A stretch of 64,000 bases of DNA from positions 5,607,501-5,671,500 of the forward strand of contig NZ_FSRB01000001.1 of the NCBI RefSeq assembly GCF_900129635.1, written 5' to 3'. The notes under the pieces were generated by a model. The model was given only the letters and a program-made list of their open reading frames with translations. It searched no databases and had not been told where the DNA came from. The position numbers and the translations under genes were made by a program. This DNA is from Singulisphaera sp. GP187 (GTDB lineage Bacteria > Planctomycetota > Planctomycetia > Isosphaerales > Isosphaeraceae). Shown here one piece after another: positions 42,611 to 50,700 of the stretch; positions within the stretch are counted from its first letter, which is position 1, and each line of letters opens with the position of its first letter.

Positions 42611-44410
42611 TTATTGAGATTCCGCGAGAGGATCGGCTTCGAGGTTGGCGTCGCGGATCCAGGCGTAGAGCGTCCGGCGGGTGACTCCGAGGAGCTCCGC
42701 GGCTCGGCTCTTGTTGCCCCCTGCCTGTCGCAAGGCGCGGCGGAGGGCCGTTCGGCGGGCGGCCAAGGGATCGATGTCGCGGTCATCCTGGGGCGGGCCG
42801 GCGCCGGTCGCCCGTCGCGAGACCGGTTCGAAATGCTTGCCCTCGAGGATCGGACCGTCCTCAAGCATGATGGATTGGGTAAGTACGTGTTCGAGCTCGC
42901 GGATGTTGCCCGGCCAATCGTGTTTGATGATCTTCGCGTAGAAGTCGGGGGAGAGGCTGAGAACCATCCGCTTGAACTGGACGCTGAGCCGGCCCAAGAT
43001 GTGTTCGGCTAAGAAGGGGATGTCTTTCAGGCGGCGGCGGAGCGGCGGCAGTTCGATGGTGACGCCGTTCAGGCGGTAATAGAGGTCGGCGCGGAACCCT
43101 CCTTGGTCGATGAGCTGGGAGAGGGGCCGGTTGGACGCAGCCAGGATGCGGACGTCCACCGACTTGGGACGCTCGCCGCCGACCGGGGTGATCTCGCGCT
43201 GCTGGATCGCGCGGAGTAAGGCCACCTGGCCGTGCGGGCTGAGGTCGGCGACCTCGTCGAGGAAGAGGGTCCCTCCATGGGCGAGCTCGAACTTGCCGAG
43301 CCTGCGGCGGTGGGCGCCGGTGAACGCCCCCTTCTCGTGACCGAAGAGCTCTGATTCGAACAGGCTGTCGGGAATGGCGCCGCAGTTGAGCGTGACGAAC
43401 GCGCGATGACGTCGCGAGCTCAGCCGGTGGATCTGGGTCGCGACCAGTTCTTTGCCCGAACCTGATTCGCCCTGGATGTAGACGCTGACGTCGAACGGGG
43501 CCACGCGCTCCACCCGGCGGTAGAGCTCGAGCATCTCGTCGGAAACGCCGACCAAGGGGCCAAACCCGGCGGGGTGGACCACGTCGCCCGCGCGGAGCAA
43601 GAGGCTCTTGAACCGGCGGACCAACGACACGATCGCACTCTGAAACGGGAGCCGCTCGAAGACCGAGCCCCCCGCGAATCCATCAATGGCACTATGCGTG
43701 AGCAATTGCTCCAAATCTTCGGGGGTCGTGATCGGCCCGCCGAACGCCAGGCAGACCGGCGAGTGGCCCGTTTGGTGCACCTCCTCGAGCATGGCATTGA
43801 GTAACGTGCATGAGTGCTGGATATGGTCGCGTCGTTCCTGGACGTCGTGGACCTCGTGGGTCAGGCCCAGGCCCATGATCATCGCGTCGACCTCCGCTCG
43901 GGCGAACCTCGAGGCGGAGCCGTCACCGACCACGACGAACCCGAAGGTGGCGAACCCCATCGCCTTGGCGCGATGGAGCATCTCGATCTCGGCTTCGGTT
44001 CCCAGGCCGGCCGCCTCCAGCGCTTCGCGAAACTGGCCGTCGACGAAGCCGACCGTCGGCCAATTCACGATCCCTTCCACCCCGAGCTGTTGCAGTCGGG
44101 TCAACCGCTCGTCGAGCGCGAGGGTGGGGTCGTTGACCAACAGGCCCGCGATCACCGGCATCCGACCGCGGCGCGGTAAGAGATGCTCCCGGAGCAACGC
44201 CTCGGTCTGGTCGTTGGCGTTTCCATACGGCAGAAAGGCGGCGAACGAACCGCTCCCCTGGCTCCGATAGAACCCGGAGTTAAGCGCAAACAGCAAGTCG
44301 GCGCCGGCATCAAGCGCCCCGCTCGTGACCAGGCCCGACCCCGCAACCACCCCAACCAGCGGCGACCTCTGGCTACGGTGTGATGCGATGATTTTATGAA
44401 TGCTATTCAT
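42611..44410 (-). CDS. Sigma-54 activator with TIM-barrel (PEP-hydrolase-like) sensory domain
   Basis: This 599-residue enhancer-binding protein has three parts. Residues 1-265 form a TIM-barrel signal-transduction domain related to PEP-hydrolase-like proteins (NSGFYR 44-49, YGNAND, NWPTVGFVDGQFR 116-128, GGPITTPED 224-232, FERLP). The AAA+ domain has Walker A GESGSGKE 314-321, the sigma-54-contacting GAFTGA 361-366 and Walker B TLFLDEV 381-387. The Fis-type helix-turn-helix lies near 555-585 (QAGGNKSRAAELLGVTRRTL). It is divergent from a stand-alone paralogue of its sensory domain at 44835. GAFTGA is intact, so it should activate sigma-54 promoters such as the one at 44576-44591. The ligand is unknown. 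The ATG at 44410 has a weak ribosome site. Confidence 0.92.
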   Translation of the reverse strand: MNSIHKIIASHRSQRSPLVGVVAGSGLVTSGALDAGADLLFALNSGFYRSQGSGSFAAFLPYGNANDQTEALLREHLLPRRGRMPVIAGLLVNDPTLALDERLTRLQQLGVEGIVNWPTVGFVDGQFREALEAAGLGTEAEIEMLHRAKAMGFATFGFVVVGDGSASRFARAEVDAMIMGLGLTHEVHDVQERRDHIQHSCTLLNAMLEEVHQTGHSPVCLAFGGPITTPEDLEQLLTHSAIDGFAGGSVFERLPFQSAIVSLVRRFKSLLLRAGDVVHPAGFGPLVGVSDEMLELYRRVERVAPFDVSVYIQGESGSGKELVATQIHRLSSRRHRAFVTLNCGAIPDSLFESELFGHEKGAFTGAHRRRLGKFELAHGGTLFLDEVADLSPHGQVALLRAIQQREITPVGGERPKSVDVRILAASNRPLSQLIDQGGFRADLYYRLNGVTIELPPLRRRLKDIPFLAEHILGRLSVQFKRMVLSLSPDFYAKIIKHDWPGNIRELEHVLTQSIMLEDGPILEGKHFEPVSRRATGAGPPQDDRDIDPLAARRTALRRALRQAGGNKSRAAELLGVTRRTLYAWIRDANLEADPLAESQ

Positions 44411-44448
44411 TTGGGAGTTCGGGAAATGTCCCCGGAATGTGGGGGGCT

Positions 44449-44490
44449 GTGTACCCGATGGATACTGTGGCACAGTGGGTACACAGTGTC
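44449..44490. promoter_or_regulatory. Cluster of dyads: candidate upstream activating site
   Basis: The outer dyad is gtgtaccc (44449-44456) / gggtacac (44477-44484). The inner dyad actgtg-g-cacagt spans 44464-44476. A further acagtg (44483-44488) repeats the half-site of 44472-44477 eleven bases on, one helical turn. The centre lies about 105 bases before the -24/-12 promoter at 44576, the usual distance for an enhancer-binding-protein site. The binding protein is presumably the adjacent activator. Confidence 0.6.
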
Positions 44491-44575
44491 TAGTCGATGC
44501 TGATCTTTCGGTGGAATTTCTTAAGTGCTTGATGGGGAAGTGGTTTGGGTGTTATTTGATGGGGTCGGGACATGT

Positions 44576-44591
44576 TGGCGCGAGTTCTGCA
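44576..44591 (+). promoter_or_regulatory. Candidate sigma-54 (-24/-12) promoter facing 44835
   Basis: tggcgcgagttctgca matches the sigma-54 consensus TGGCAC-N5-TTGCA with two mismatches. The invariant GG (44577-44578) and GC (44589-44590) have the exact ten-base spacing. Transcription would start near 44602 and give a leader of about 230 bases to the ATG at 44835. Confidence 0.62.
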
Positions 44592-44834
44592 TGAGAGCAG
44601 AGCGGCCGCTGTGCGTTGGCGGCCAACCGTCCCGATTCTCAACGATTCCACAAATTCACCCCAAGGCTTGTTCTCGACACCCGCTCCCCGGACACCCACC
44701 GGGGAGTTTGGGATGCGTTCCTCGCGTCGATGGACGGGAGGTTCGCGGCGATCGCTTTGGATTGTTCAACGCCTCGAAATGCTGGTTTTCAAGCGGGCCT
44801 TCTGGAACACACCGCCGTCCCTGGCATATTGATT

Positions 44835-45806
44835 ATGAACAAGTTGACGCGTGCGGAAATTCTGAAACAGATGCGAAAGAAGGTCGATGCCGGCCTGCCG
44901 ATCATCGGGGCCGGTGCCGGCACCGGGATCTCGGCGAAGGCGGAGGAGGCGGGCGGGGCCGACCTGATCGTCGTCTACAACTCGGGGCGTTTCCGGATGG
45001 CCGGTTGCGGTTCACTGGCCGGCCTGCTCGCCTATGGCAACGCCAATCAGATCGTCAAGGAAATGGCGCCCGAGGTCCTCTCGGCGGTGAAGCGGACCCC
45101 GGTTCTGGCGGGGGTCTGCGGCACCGACCCGTTCCTGCTCCGCACCCATTTTCTCAAGGAGTTGATCGAGCTTGGGTTCGCCGGGATCCAGAACTTCCCC
45201 ACCGTCGGCCTGATCGACGGCCATTTTCGCAAGAATCTGGAAGAGACGGGGATGAGCTACATGCTCGAGGTGGAGTGCGTGGCCGAGGCCCACGCGATGG
45301 GCCTGCTGACGACTCCCTATGTCTTCGACGCCGAGCAGGCGCGGTGGATGACCGACGCGGGGGCCGATGCCCTGATCGTCCACATGGGCCTGACGGTCGA
45401 ACGAACCGCCGGGACGGTCACGGCGAAGTCGTTGAGCCAATGTGTCGACGAGATCCAGCGGATCAGCGCGGCCGCCAAGGCGCACCGGTCGGACATCCTC
45501 CTCCTCTGCCACGGCGGGCCGATCGCGCTGCCTGAGGACGCCCAGTACGTTCTGGATCGCTGCGCGGATCTGGTCGGCTTCTACGGGGCGAGCTCGATGG
45601 AGCGGCTCCCGACGGAGGCGGGGATCACCACCCAGGTCCGCAAGTTTGCTGCGCTGCGGCCGGCGTCGTCCCCGGGGAAACCGGCGCCGTCGGGCGGGCT
45701 CTCCGTGGCGAACGGCGCGCATCCGCACGGCGAAAATGGCTTCCATAAGGTCGGGATCGAGTCGCCGGCAAAGGTTGCACGCATCGGTGACGGCAAAGGT
45801 CACTGA
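44835..45806 (+). CDS. PEP-hydrolase-like TIM-barrel protein (paralogue of the regulator's sensor)
   Basis: This 323-residue TIM-barrel protein of the phosphoenolpyruvate-hydrolase / TIM-barrel signal-transduction family shows a phosphate-loop-like IIGAGAGTGISAKAEEAGGA near the start, DLIVVYNSGRFRMAG, LLAYGNANQI, NFPTVGLIDGHFRKN, and HGGPIALPED near the end. These blocks align with residues 16-255 of the divergent regulator. The C-terminal 40 residues are Ser/Pro/Gly-rich. The chemistry is unproven; the family name rests on distant similarity. The ATG at 44835 is chosen because the family starts there. The frame is open back to a TTG at 44616, just after the predicted promoter, giving 73 extra residues without family character. 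Regulation by the adjacent activator is strongly suggested. Confidence 0.88.
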   Translation: MNKLTRAEILKQMRKKVDAGLPIIGAGAGTGISAKAEEAGGADLIVVYNSGRFRMAGCGSLAGLLAYGNANQIVKEMAPEVLSAVKRTPVLAGVCGTDPFLLRTHFLKELIELGFAGIQNFPTVGLIDGHFRKNLEETGMSYMLEVECVAEAHAMGLLTTPYVFDAEQARWMTDAGADALIVHMGLTVERTAGTVTAKSLSQCVDEIQRISAAAKAHRSDILLLCHGGPIALPEDAQYVLDRCADLVGFYGASSMERLPTEAGITTQVRKFAALRPASSPGKPAPSGGLSVANGAHPHGENGFHKVGIESPAKVARIGDGKGH

Positions 45807-46065
45807 GTGAGGAACGCCGCTGCTGTGGGCGCGGCGGTGGCGGGGAATCTGCCTGAGGAAGGAGCAATATTTATGTTCTGATGAAGATCCGTTCCGGCGG
45901 ACTCGGTTTTCGTGGGGAGCCCGCATCGGCGAACTCTCAAGTGCTCGGATTGAATCGACTTCGGGATTCCAGGCACGACGGATCGATCGGTTTGGCCTTC
46001 GGAACGCGCGGGCCGCGATCGCTTGAGTGCCTCAGCAAGCGGATGGAGGCAAAGTGCTTCGGATC
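45807..46065. other. Spacer, nothing recognised
   Basis: It lies between the TIM-barrel gene and the small lipoprotein gene. GGAGG at about 46045 is 16 bases before the lipoprotein ATG, too far for a normal ribosome site. No terminator hairpin with a T-run is seen. Confidence 0.4.
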
Positions 46066-46515
46066 ATGAACGCTTTACGGCCAATCTCTGATTTGATCCC
46101 AGTCATCGCCTTGGTGCTGTTGGCCGGCTGCCAGGAGGCGGCAAGCAGTAACTATCAGTCGGCGCGGCTCGAAGGGGAGGTCACGGTTGACGGACAGCCG
46201 ATCGAGGACGGCACGGTCCAGTTCGTTCCGGCCAACCTGGCGGACGGACCGATCACCCAGGCCACGATCATGAAGGGCCGGTACGTGGCCAACAAGGTTC
46301 CCCTGGGCAAGGTCACCGCGATTCTTCACGCCAATCCCCCCGCGCCCCCCGCGCAAATCACGAGCGATTACCAGACTCCGAAGACGGTCGGGATTCCGAA
46401 CCGTTATAAGACCGGCTTTCCCATCGAGGTCAAGGAAAACAAGGCGGACCAAGACTTCCCGATGAGCTCGAAGGAGTCCGGTTCCAAGTCCCCAAACACC
46501 AAGCAGCGGAGCTAA
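46066..46515 (+). CDS. Small lipoprotein (carboxypeptidase-regulatory-like) paired with DUF1559
   Basis: This 149-residue protein has a clear lipoprotein signal, LIPVIALVLLAGCQ (lipobox LAGC, Cys21). The mature part reads LEGEVTVDGQPIEDGTVQFV, a beta-sandwich start typical of carboxypeptidase-regulatory-like and transthyretin-like domains. It then has TIMKGRYVANKVPLGKVTA. Planctomycetes commonly encode such lipoproteins directly before a DUF1559 gene, as here (three-base gap), so both products are probably made together and may associate at the cell surface. The function is unknown. Confidence 0.85.
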   Translation: MNALRPISDLIPVIALVLLAGCQEAASSNYQSARLEGEVTVDGQPIEDGTVQFVPANLADGPITQATIMKGRYVANKVPLGKVTAILHANPPAPPAQITSDYQTPKTVGIPNRYKTGFPIEVKENKADQDFPMSSKESGSKSPNTKQRS

Positions 46516-46518
46516 GCC

Positions 46519-47496
46519 ATGGGCCGATCACGCCGCGGTTTCACTTTGATCGAATTGCTCGTTGTTATCGCGATTATTGCTGTTCTGATTGCGCTTCTGC
46601 TGCCCGCGGTGCAGGCGGCCCGCGAGGCGGCCCGCCGGTCGCAATGCGTGAACAACCTGAAACAGATCGCTCTGGCGATGCACAACTACCATGACACGAC
46701 GGGCTCGATGCCGCCGGGGACGCCCTACCCCTACCCTTACGCACTCCCGCCCGGCAGCGCCAGCGGCGCCTGGTACGACGAGGGGACCTGGCACGCGCGG
46801 ATCGGGCCCCAGATCGAACAGGTCGCCTGGTTCAACTCGTTCAACTTCGCGATCTCAAATAACAACCCCGCGAATATCACGGCGCGGAAAACGAAGGTCA
46901 GCACCTTTGGCTGCCCGTCGGACGGCCTCAAGGAGAATGAGTGGGACAACCCCACCTGGTCGCGGATCCGCTGCAATTATCCGGTCAACTACGGCAACAC
47001 CAACTATGGCCAGTGGACCAAGGCCAATGTAATTTTCGGGGGAGCTCCCTTCAGCAACGGGAAGAGCGGCGGCTTCTCGGATATCACCGACGGCCTGAGC
47101 AACACCTTGTTCGTCTCCGAGAACATCACCCCGACCAGCCCGTCGACCAACTACTGGACCGGCCCGCTCGGCGACTCAATGATCGGCATGGGGGCGCAGA
47201 CGTTCCAGTCCTGGTTGACCCCGAACTCGAAGGTCTACGACGAAATCTTTCGCGTCTGCCCGCAGAAGCAGGACCTGAATGGGATCCCGGGCTGCACCGT
47301 GATCAATTCGAGTAACGGCTATAATGGCTGGGCCGAGGAGCAGTCGTTCGACGCCCGCAGCAAGCACTCCGGCGGCGTGAACGCAGCCATGGCCGACGGC
47401 TCGGTCCGGTTCGTGAAAGACTCGATCAGCCTGGTGATCTGGCGGGCGATTTCCACCGCCAAGGGGTCCGAGGTGGTCAGCTCGGATAGTTATTAA
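46519..47496 (+). CDS. DUF1559 prepilin-like protein
   Basis: This 325-residue protein has a prepilin-type leader with the cleavage motif RRGFTLIELLVVIAIIAVLI at about 5-24, then the DUF1559 start QAAREAARRSQCVNNLKQIA. The C terminus carries the usual HSGGVNAAMADGSVRFVKDS block. Its leader and first 60 residues are close to those of the DUF1559 protein at 21795, while the rest differs. GGAG with 7-base spacing precedes the ATG. It is co-transcribed with the lipoprotein gene three bases upstream. Likely a pseudopilin or surface protein. Confidence 0.93.
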   Translation: MGRSRRGFTLIELLVVIAIIAVLIALLLPAVQAAREAARRSQCVNNLKQIALAMHNYHDTTGSMPPGTPYPYPYALPPGSASGAWYDEGTWHARIGPQIEQVAWFNSFNFAISNNNPANITARKTKVSTFGCPSDGLKENEWDNPTWSRIRCNYPVNYGNTNYGQWTKANVIFGGAPFSNGKSGGFSDITDGLSNTLFVSENITPTSPSTNYWTGPLGDSMIGMGAQTFQSWLTPNSKVYDEIFRVCPQKQDLNGIPGCTVINSSNGYNGWAEEQSFDARSKHSGGVNAAMADGSVRFVKDSISLVIWRAISTAKGSEVVSSDSY

Positions 47497-47760
47497 TGGA
47501 TGGGTTTAATTGCTCCCCGCTCGCCTTCTTTTTTTTGGGGAGGGCGAGCGAATGGCAACGGAGAGGGATCGGCGGAACTCTGCTGACCTGGGACCCGCCA
47601 GGCGGTATGCTCGAGAGTTTGCCCGCAACCTCAGCGAGCTGGCTTGCCCCGGAACGATTTCCTGGGGTGGCACACGTCCGGGTGACGGATCCGAGAATTT
47701 TGGCCGCACGAACTGAGCCCAGGCGTTACCTGGTGATGGGTCTATGAGAGGCAATCGCGA
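47497..47760. other. Spacer, nothing recognised
   Basis: A T-run (tttttttttgggg, from about 47528) follows the DUF1559 stop but lacks a preceding strong stem. No gene or repeat was found. Confidence 0.4.
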
Positions 47761-50700
47761 ATGACGGGTCATCGACGGCTCCGATTGTGGTTGATTTTGT
47801 CTTTGTCCCCCTTACTCTTTGCGGCCCGAACCGAGGGGGCTGACCTCGGAGTCGCGCCGACCGACCGGGCGGGGAAGCCTCTGAATTTCGACTTCGAGGC
47901 CGGATCGCTCAAGGGCTGGACGGCCGAGGGCGACGCATTCGCCGGCCAGCCGATCCAGGGAGACGTAGTCAAATCAAGACGATCGGACATGAAGAGTGGT
48001 CATGCCGGCAACTTCTGGGTGGGGACCTACGAACGCAACGGCGACCAGGTGCAAGGGACTTTGACCTCCTTGCCGTTTCAGGTGACTCAGCCGTTCGCGA
48101 GCTTCCTCGTGGCCGGCGGATCGTCGCCGGAGACTTGCGTGCAGCTCGTCCGCAAGGAGAACGGGCAGGTCGTCTCGCGAGTCTCGGGCGATGATACCGA
48201 GGAGTTGAAGCGCGTGGTCGTCGACCTGACCCCTTATCGCGGTCAGGAGTTGGTCGTCCGGCTCGTGGACAAGCAGAGCGGCGGCTGGGGGCACCTCAAC
48301 TTCGATGACTTCCGGCTGCACGCGACCCGACCCGTCGCCGACCCCCGTCGCGTTCTCGCAGCGCCTGATGCTTTCCTCCACGCCGGGCTCCCCCCCGCCG
48401 AGGCGGCGGCCGCCATGACCGTGCCCGACGGGTTCAAGGTCACCCTCTTCGCTGGCGAACCCGACGTCCATCAGCCGATCGGCTTCACGATCGACGACCG
48501 GGGCCGCCTCTGGGTCGCCGAGGCGCACTCGTATCCGATTCGCCTCCCCGACGACCAGGCGCATGACACGATCCTGATCTTTGAAGACACCAACGGCGAC
48601 GGCAAGTTCGACTCGAAGAAGGTGTTCGCCGACAAGTTGAACCTGGTCAGCGGCATCGAGGTCGGCTTTGGGGGTGTCTGGGTGGGCGCCGCGCCCCAGC
48701 TTCTGTTCATCCCCGACAAGGACGGCGACGACCGGCCCGACGGGCCCCCCCAGGTCCTGCTCGATGGCTGGGGATATCAGGACACGCACGAGACCTTGAA
48801 CTCGTTCACGTGGGGGCCCGACGGCTGGCTCTACGGCTGCCACGGCGTCTTCACCCACTCACGGGTCGGCAAGCCCGGCACTCCGGATGAGCAGCGAGTT
48901 CCGATCAACGCCGGGATCTGGCGGTATCATCCGACGAAGCATCAGTTCGAGGTCTTCTCGCAAGGGACGAGCAACCCCTGGGGCATCGACTTCAACGAGC
49001 ACGGGCAAGCGTTCGAGACCGCCTGCGTGATCCCCCACCTCTACCAGATGATTCAAGGGGGGCGCTACGAACGGCAGGCCGGGCCGCACTTCAATCCCTA
49101 CACCTATGACGACATCAAGACGATCGCCGACCACCGCCATTACCTGGGCGCCAACCCGCACGCGGGCAACGGCCGATCGGGCGATGCCGGCGGCGGACAC
49201 GCGCACGCCGGTGCCATGATCTACCTCGGCGGCGCCTGGCCCGACAAGTATCGCGGTTCCCTGTTCATGAACAACATTCATGGCGGGCGGTTGAACCGCG
49301 ACGTTCTCGTTCCTCGCGGTTCCGGCTTCGTCGGTCAGCATGCCCCCGACTTCCTTATGGCCAACGATAGCTGGTCGCAGATCATCAACCTCAAGTACGG
49401 GCCCGACGGCCAGGTCTACTTCATCGACTGGTACGACCGCCAGCAGTGCCACGACCACAACATCCACATCCACGACCGCACGAATGGGCGGATCTACAAG
49501 GTTTCGTATCAAGGTTCGTCCCACTCCCCGGTGAACCTCGACAAGGCGACGGACGCCAGCCTCGTCAAGCTCCAGACCCATGCCAACGACTTCTTTGCGC
49601 GTCATGCGCGGCGGATCCTTCAGGAGCGGGGGGCGAAGCCCGAGGTTCGCGAAGGCTTGCATGCCTTGATCGATCAGGACAAGGATCCGATCCATCGGCT
49701 CCGCGGTCTCTGGACTCTGCAGGCCGCGGGCGGACTTAACGAGGCGGAGATCAAGACATTCCTCGGCGATCGCGACCCCTACCTTCGGGCCTGGACGGTC
49801 CAGTTCGCCAGCGAAACGCCACCGTCGCAGTCGGTCCTGGGCTGGCTCGCCGAGCGAGCCAAGACCGATGCGTCACCGGTCGTTCGGCTCTACCTCGCCT
49901 CGGCCTTGCAGCGGATTCCAGGCGCCGACCGCTGGGAGATCCTCGGAGCGCTCACCCAGTGGAGTGAGGACGCGGGCGATCACAACCTCCCCTTGATGGA
50001 GTGGTACGCGGCCGAGCCGCTGGCCGTCGCCGACCCCGCTCGCGCCCTCCGGCTGGCGACCGAGGCCAAGATCCCGACCCTCTTGCCGTTCATGGCGCGA
50101 CGGATCGGGGCGATCGGCACGCCCGAGGCCATTGCCTTGCTCGTCGAGACCTTGGAACGCGTGGACCGGCCCGAGCTTCAACTCGCCTTCTTGCAAGGCT
50201 TGAACGATGCGCTCAAGGGGCGTCGCCAGGTCGGCCGGCCCGCCGCCTGGCCCGCCGCGTTCGCCAAGCTGGCCAAGGCGACCGACCCCGCGGTCCGATC
50301 GCTCTCGACCTCGTTGGGCGTGACCTTCGGCGACGTCTCGGCTCTCGAGGCGATGCGGAAGACCCTGGCCGACCCCCGCGCGGAGGTCGCTCTGAGACAG
50401 AACGCGTTGACCGCTTTGGTCAAGATCAAGGACGCGGGGGCCGTCCCGACCTTGCAGGTCCTGGTTGCCGACCCGGCCTTCCGAAGCCCTGCCCTCCGCG
50501 CCCTGGCGGCGTTCGATGACCCGAAGACCCCCGAGGTCGTGCTGAGCGGCTATGCCAAGTTCACGCCGACCGAGAAACGCGATGCGCTGAACACCCTGGC
50601 GGCGCGGGTGGATTTCGCGCGCCCGCTGCTGGCTGCCGTCGGCAAGGGAACGGTCTCATCCGCCGACCTGTCGGCCGACCTGATCCGTCAGTTGCGCAAC

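Noticed and set aside
44470..44484. tggcacagtgggtac as a sigma-54 promoter
   Set aside because: The -24 half is perfect but the -12 position lacks the invariant GC at the right spacing. It lies within the dyad cluster and is better read as part of the binding site.
44616..44834. N-terminal extension of the TIM-barrel protein from a TTG
   Set aside because: The 73 extra residues have no family character and the divergent paralogue starts where the shorter form does. The frame is probably open by chance.
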